DNA of 13,634 nucleotides from JAICIG01 sp035532215 (GTDB lineage: Bacteria; Planctomycetota; Planctomycetia; Pirellulales; JAICIG01): assembly GCA_035532215.1 (NCBI GenBank), contig DATKRK010000048.1, forward strand, positions 1-13,634, in the 5' to 3' direction. Positions within the stretch are counted from its first letter, which is position 1. Each line of letters opens with the position of its first letter. The notes under the pieces are model-generated. The model did no database searches, had not been told where the DNA came from, and saw only the letters and a program-made list of their open reading frames with translations. The position numbers and the translations under genes were made by a program. Positions 13,604 to 13,634 of this stretch are shown piece by piece.

Positions 13604-13634
13604 CTCAGGCAGTGCCGCAACGAGAGGACTGGTC

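Noticed and set aside
13540..13634. Plus-strand open frame starting MVGPVARVW and running off the right edge
   Set aside because: The nearest ribosome binding site (AAGGAG, 13518-13523) is 16 nt from the ATG, the frame crosses a terminator-like hairpin and palindrome, and too little is visible to judge.

Overview
The window looks like a chromosomal segment of a GC-rich planctomycete (Planctomycetota, perhaps Pirellulales). This is an inference from several signs: respiratory complex I proteins with long Ala/Glu/His-rich inserts, a csrA gene, an NTE-type patatin with a cyclic-nucleotide-binding domain, and intergenic clusters of short GC-rich REP-like hairpins. No rRNA or taxonomic marker is present, so the assignment is tentative.

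Positions 1-9974, all on the minus strand, are a rearranged NADH:quinone oxidoreductase (complex I, nuo) locus. In transcription order it reads nuoI, a DUF2203 gene, nuoA, nuoC, nuoD, a VapBC/Phd-type toxin-antitoxin pair, nuoH, nuoJ, nuoK, nuoL and nuoM (cut by the left edge). nuoB is missing from its usual place between nuoA and nuoC, where a cluster of hairpin repeats sits instead. nuoE, nuoF and nuoG are not in the window. nuoI, normally between H and J, lies at the upstream end. Promoter-like sequences precede nuoI, nuoA and nuoH, so the locus may be transcribed in several blocks.

Positions 9975-11345 hold a long intergenic stretch and then csrA on the plus strand. The csrA leader contains five ANGGA motifs, which suggests CsrA autoregulation. 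A small intrinsic terminator follows csrA. A promoter for the next gene, tRNA-Glu(UUC), has its -10 box in the loop of a perfect 9-bp inverted repeat.

Positions 11346-13303 hold tRNA-Glu (plus strand) and a convergent gene for a cNMP-binding/patatin phospholipase (minus strand), whose last codons and stop overlap the 3' end of the tRNA. Upstream of the patatin gene is another REP-like cluster. The right edge (13401-13634) is non-coding and carries a GntR/FadR-like palindrome and a terminator-like hairpin with no plus-strand gene before it, perhaps a leader, attenuator or small RNA.

The most notable points are the missing nuoB and dispersed nuo order, the toxin-antitoxin pair nested in the nuo locus, three hairpin families that share GTAG/GGAG-type boundaries as in REP/RAYT elements, and the putative CsrA-autoregulated leader. 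I did not find a clear new multi-gene defence or mobile system.
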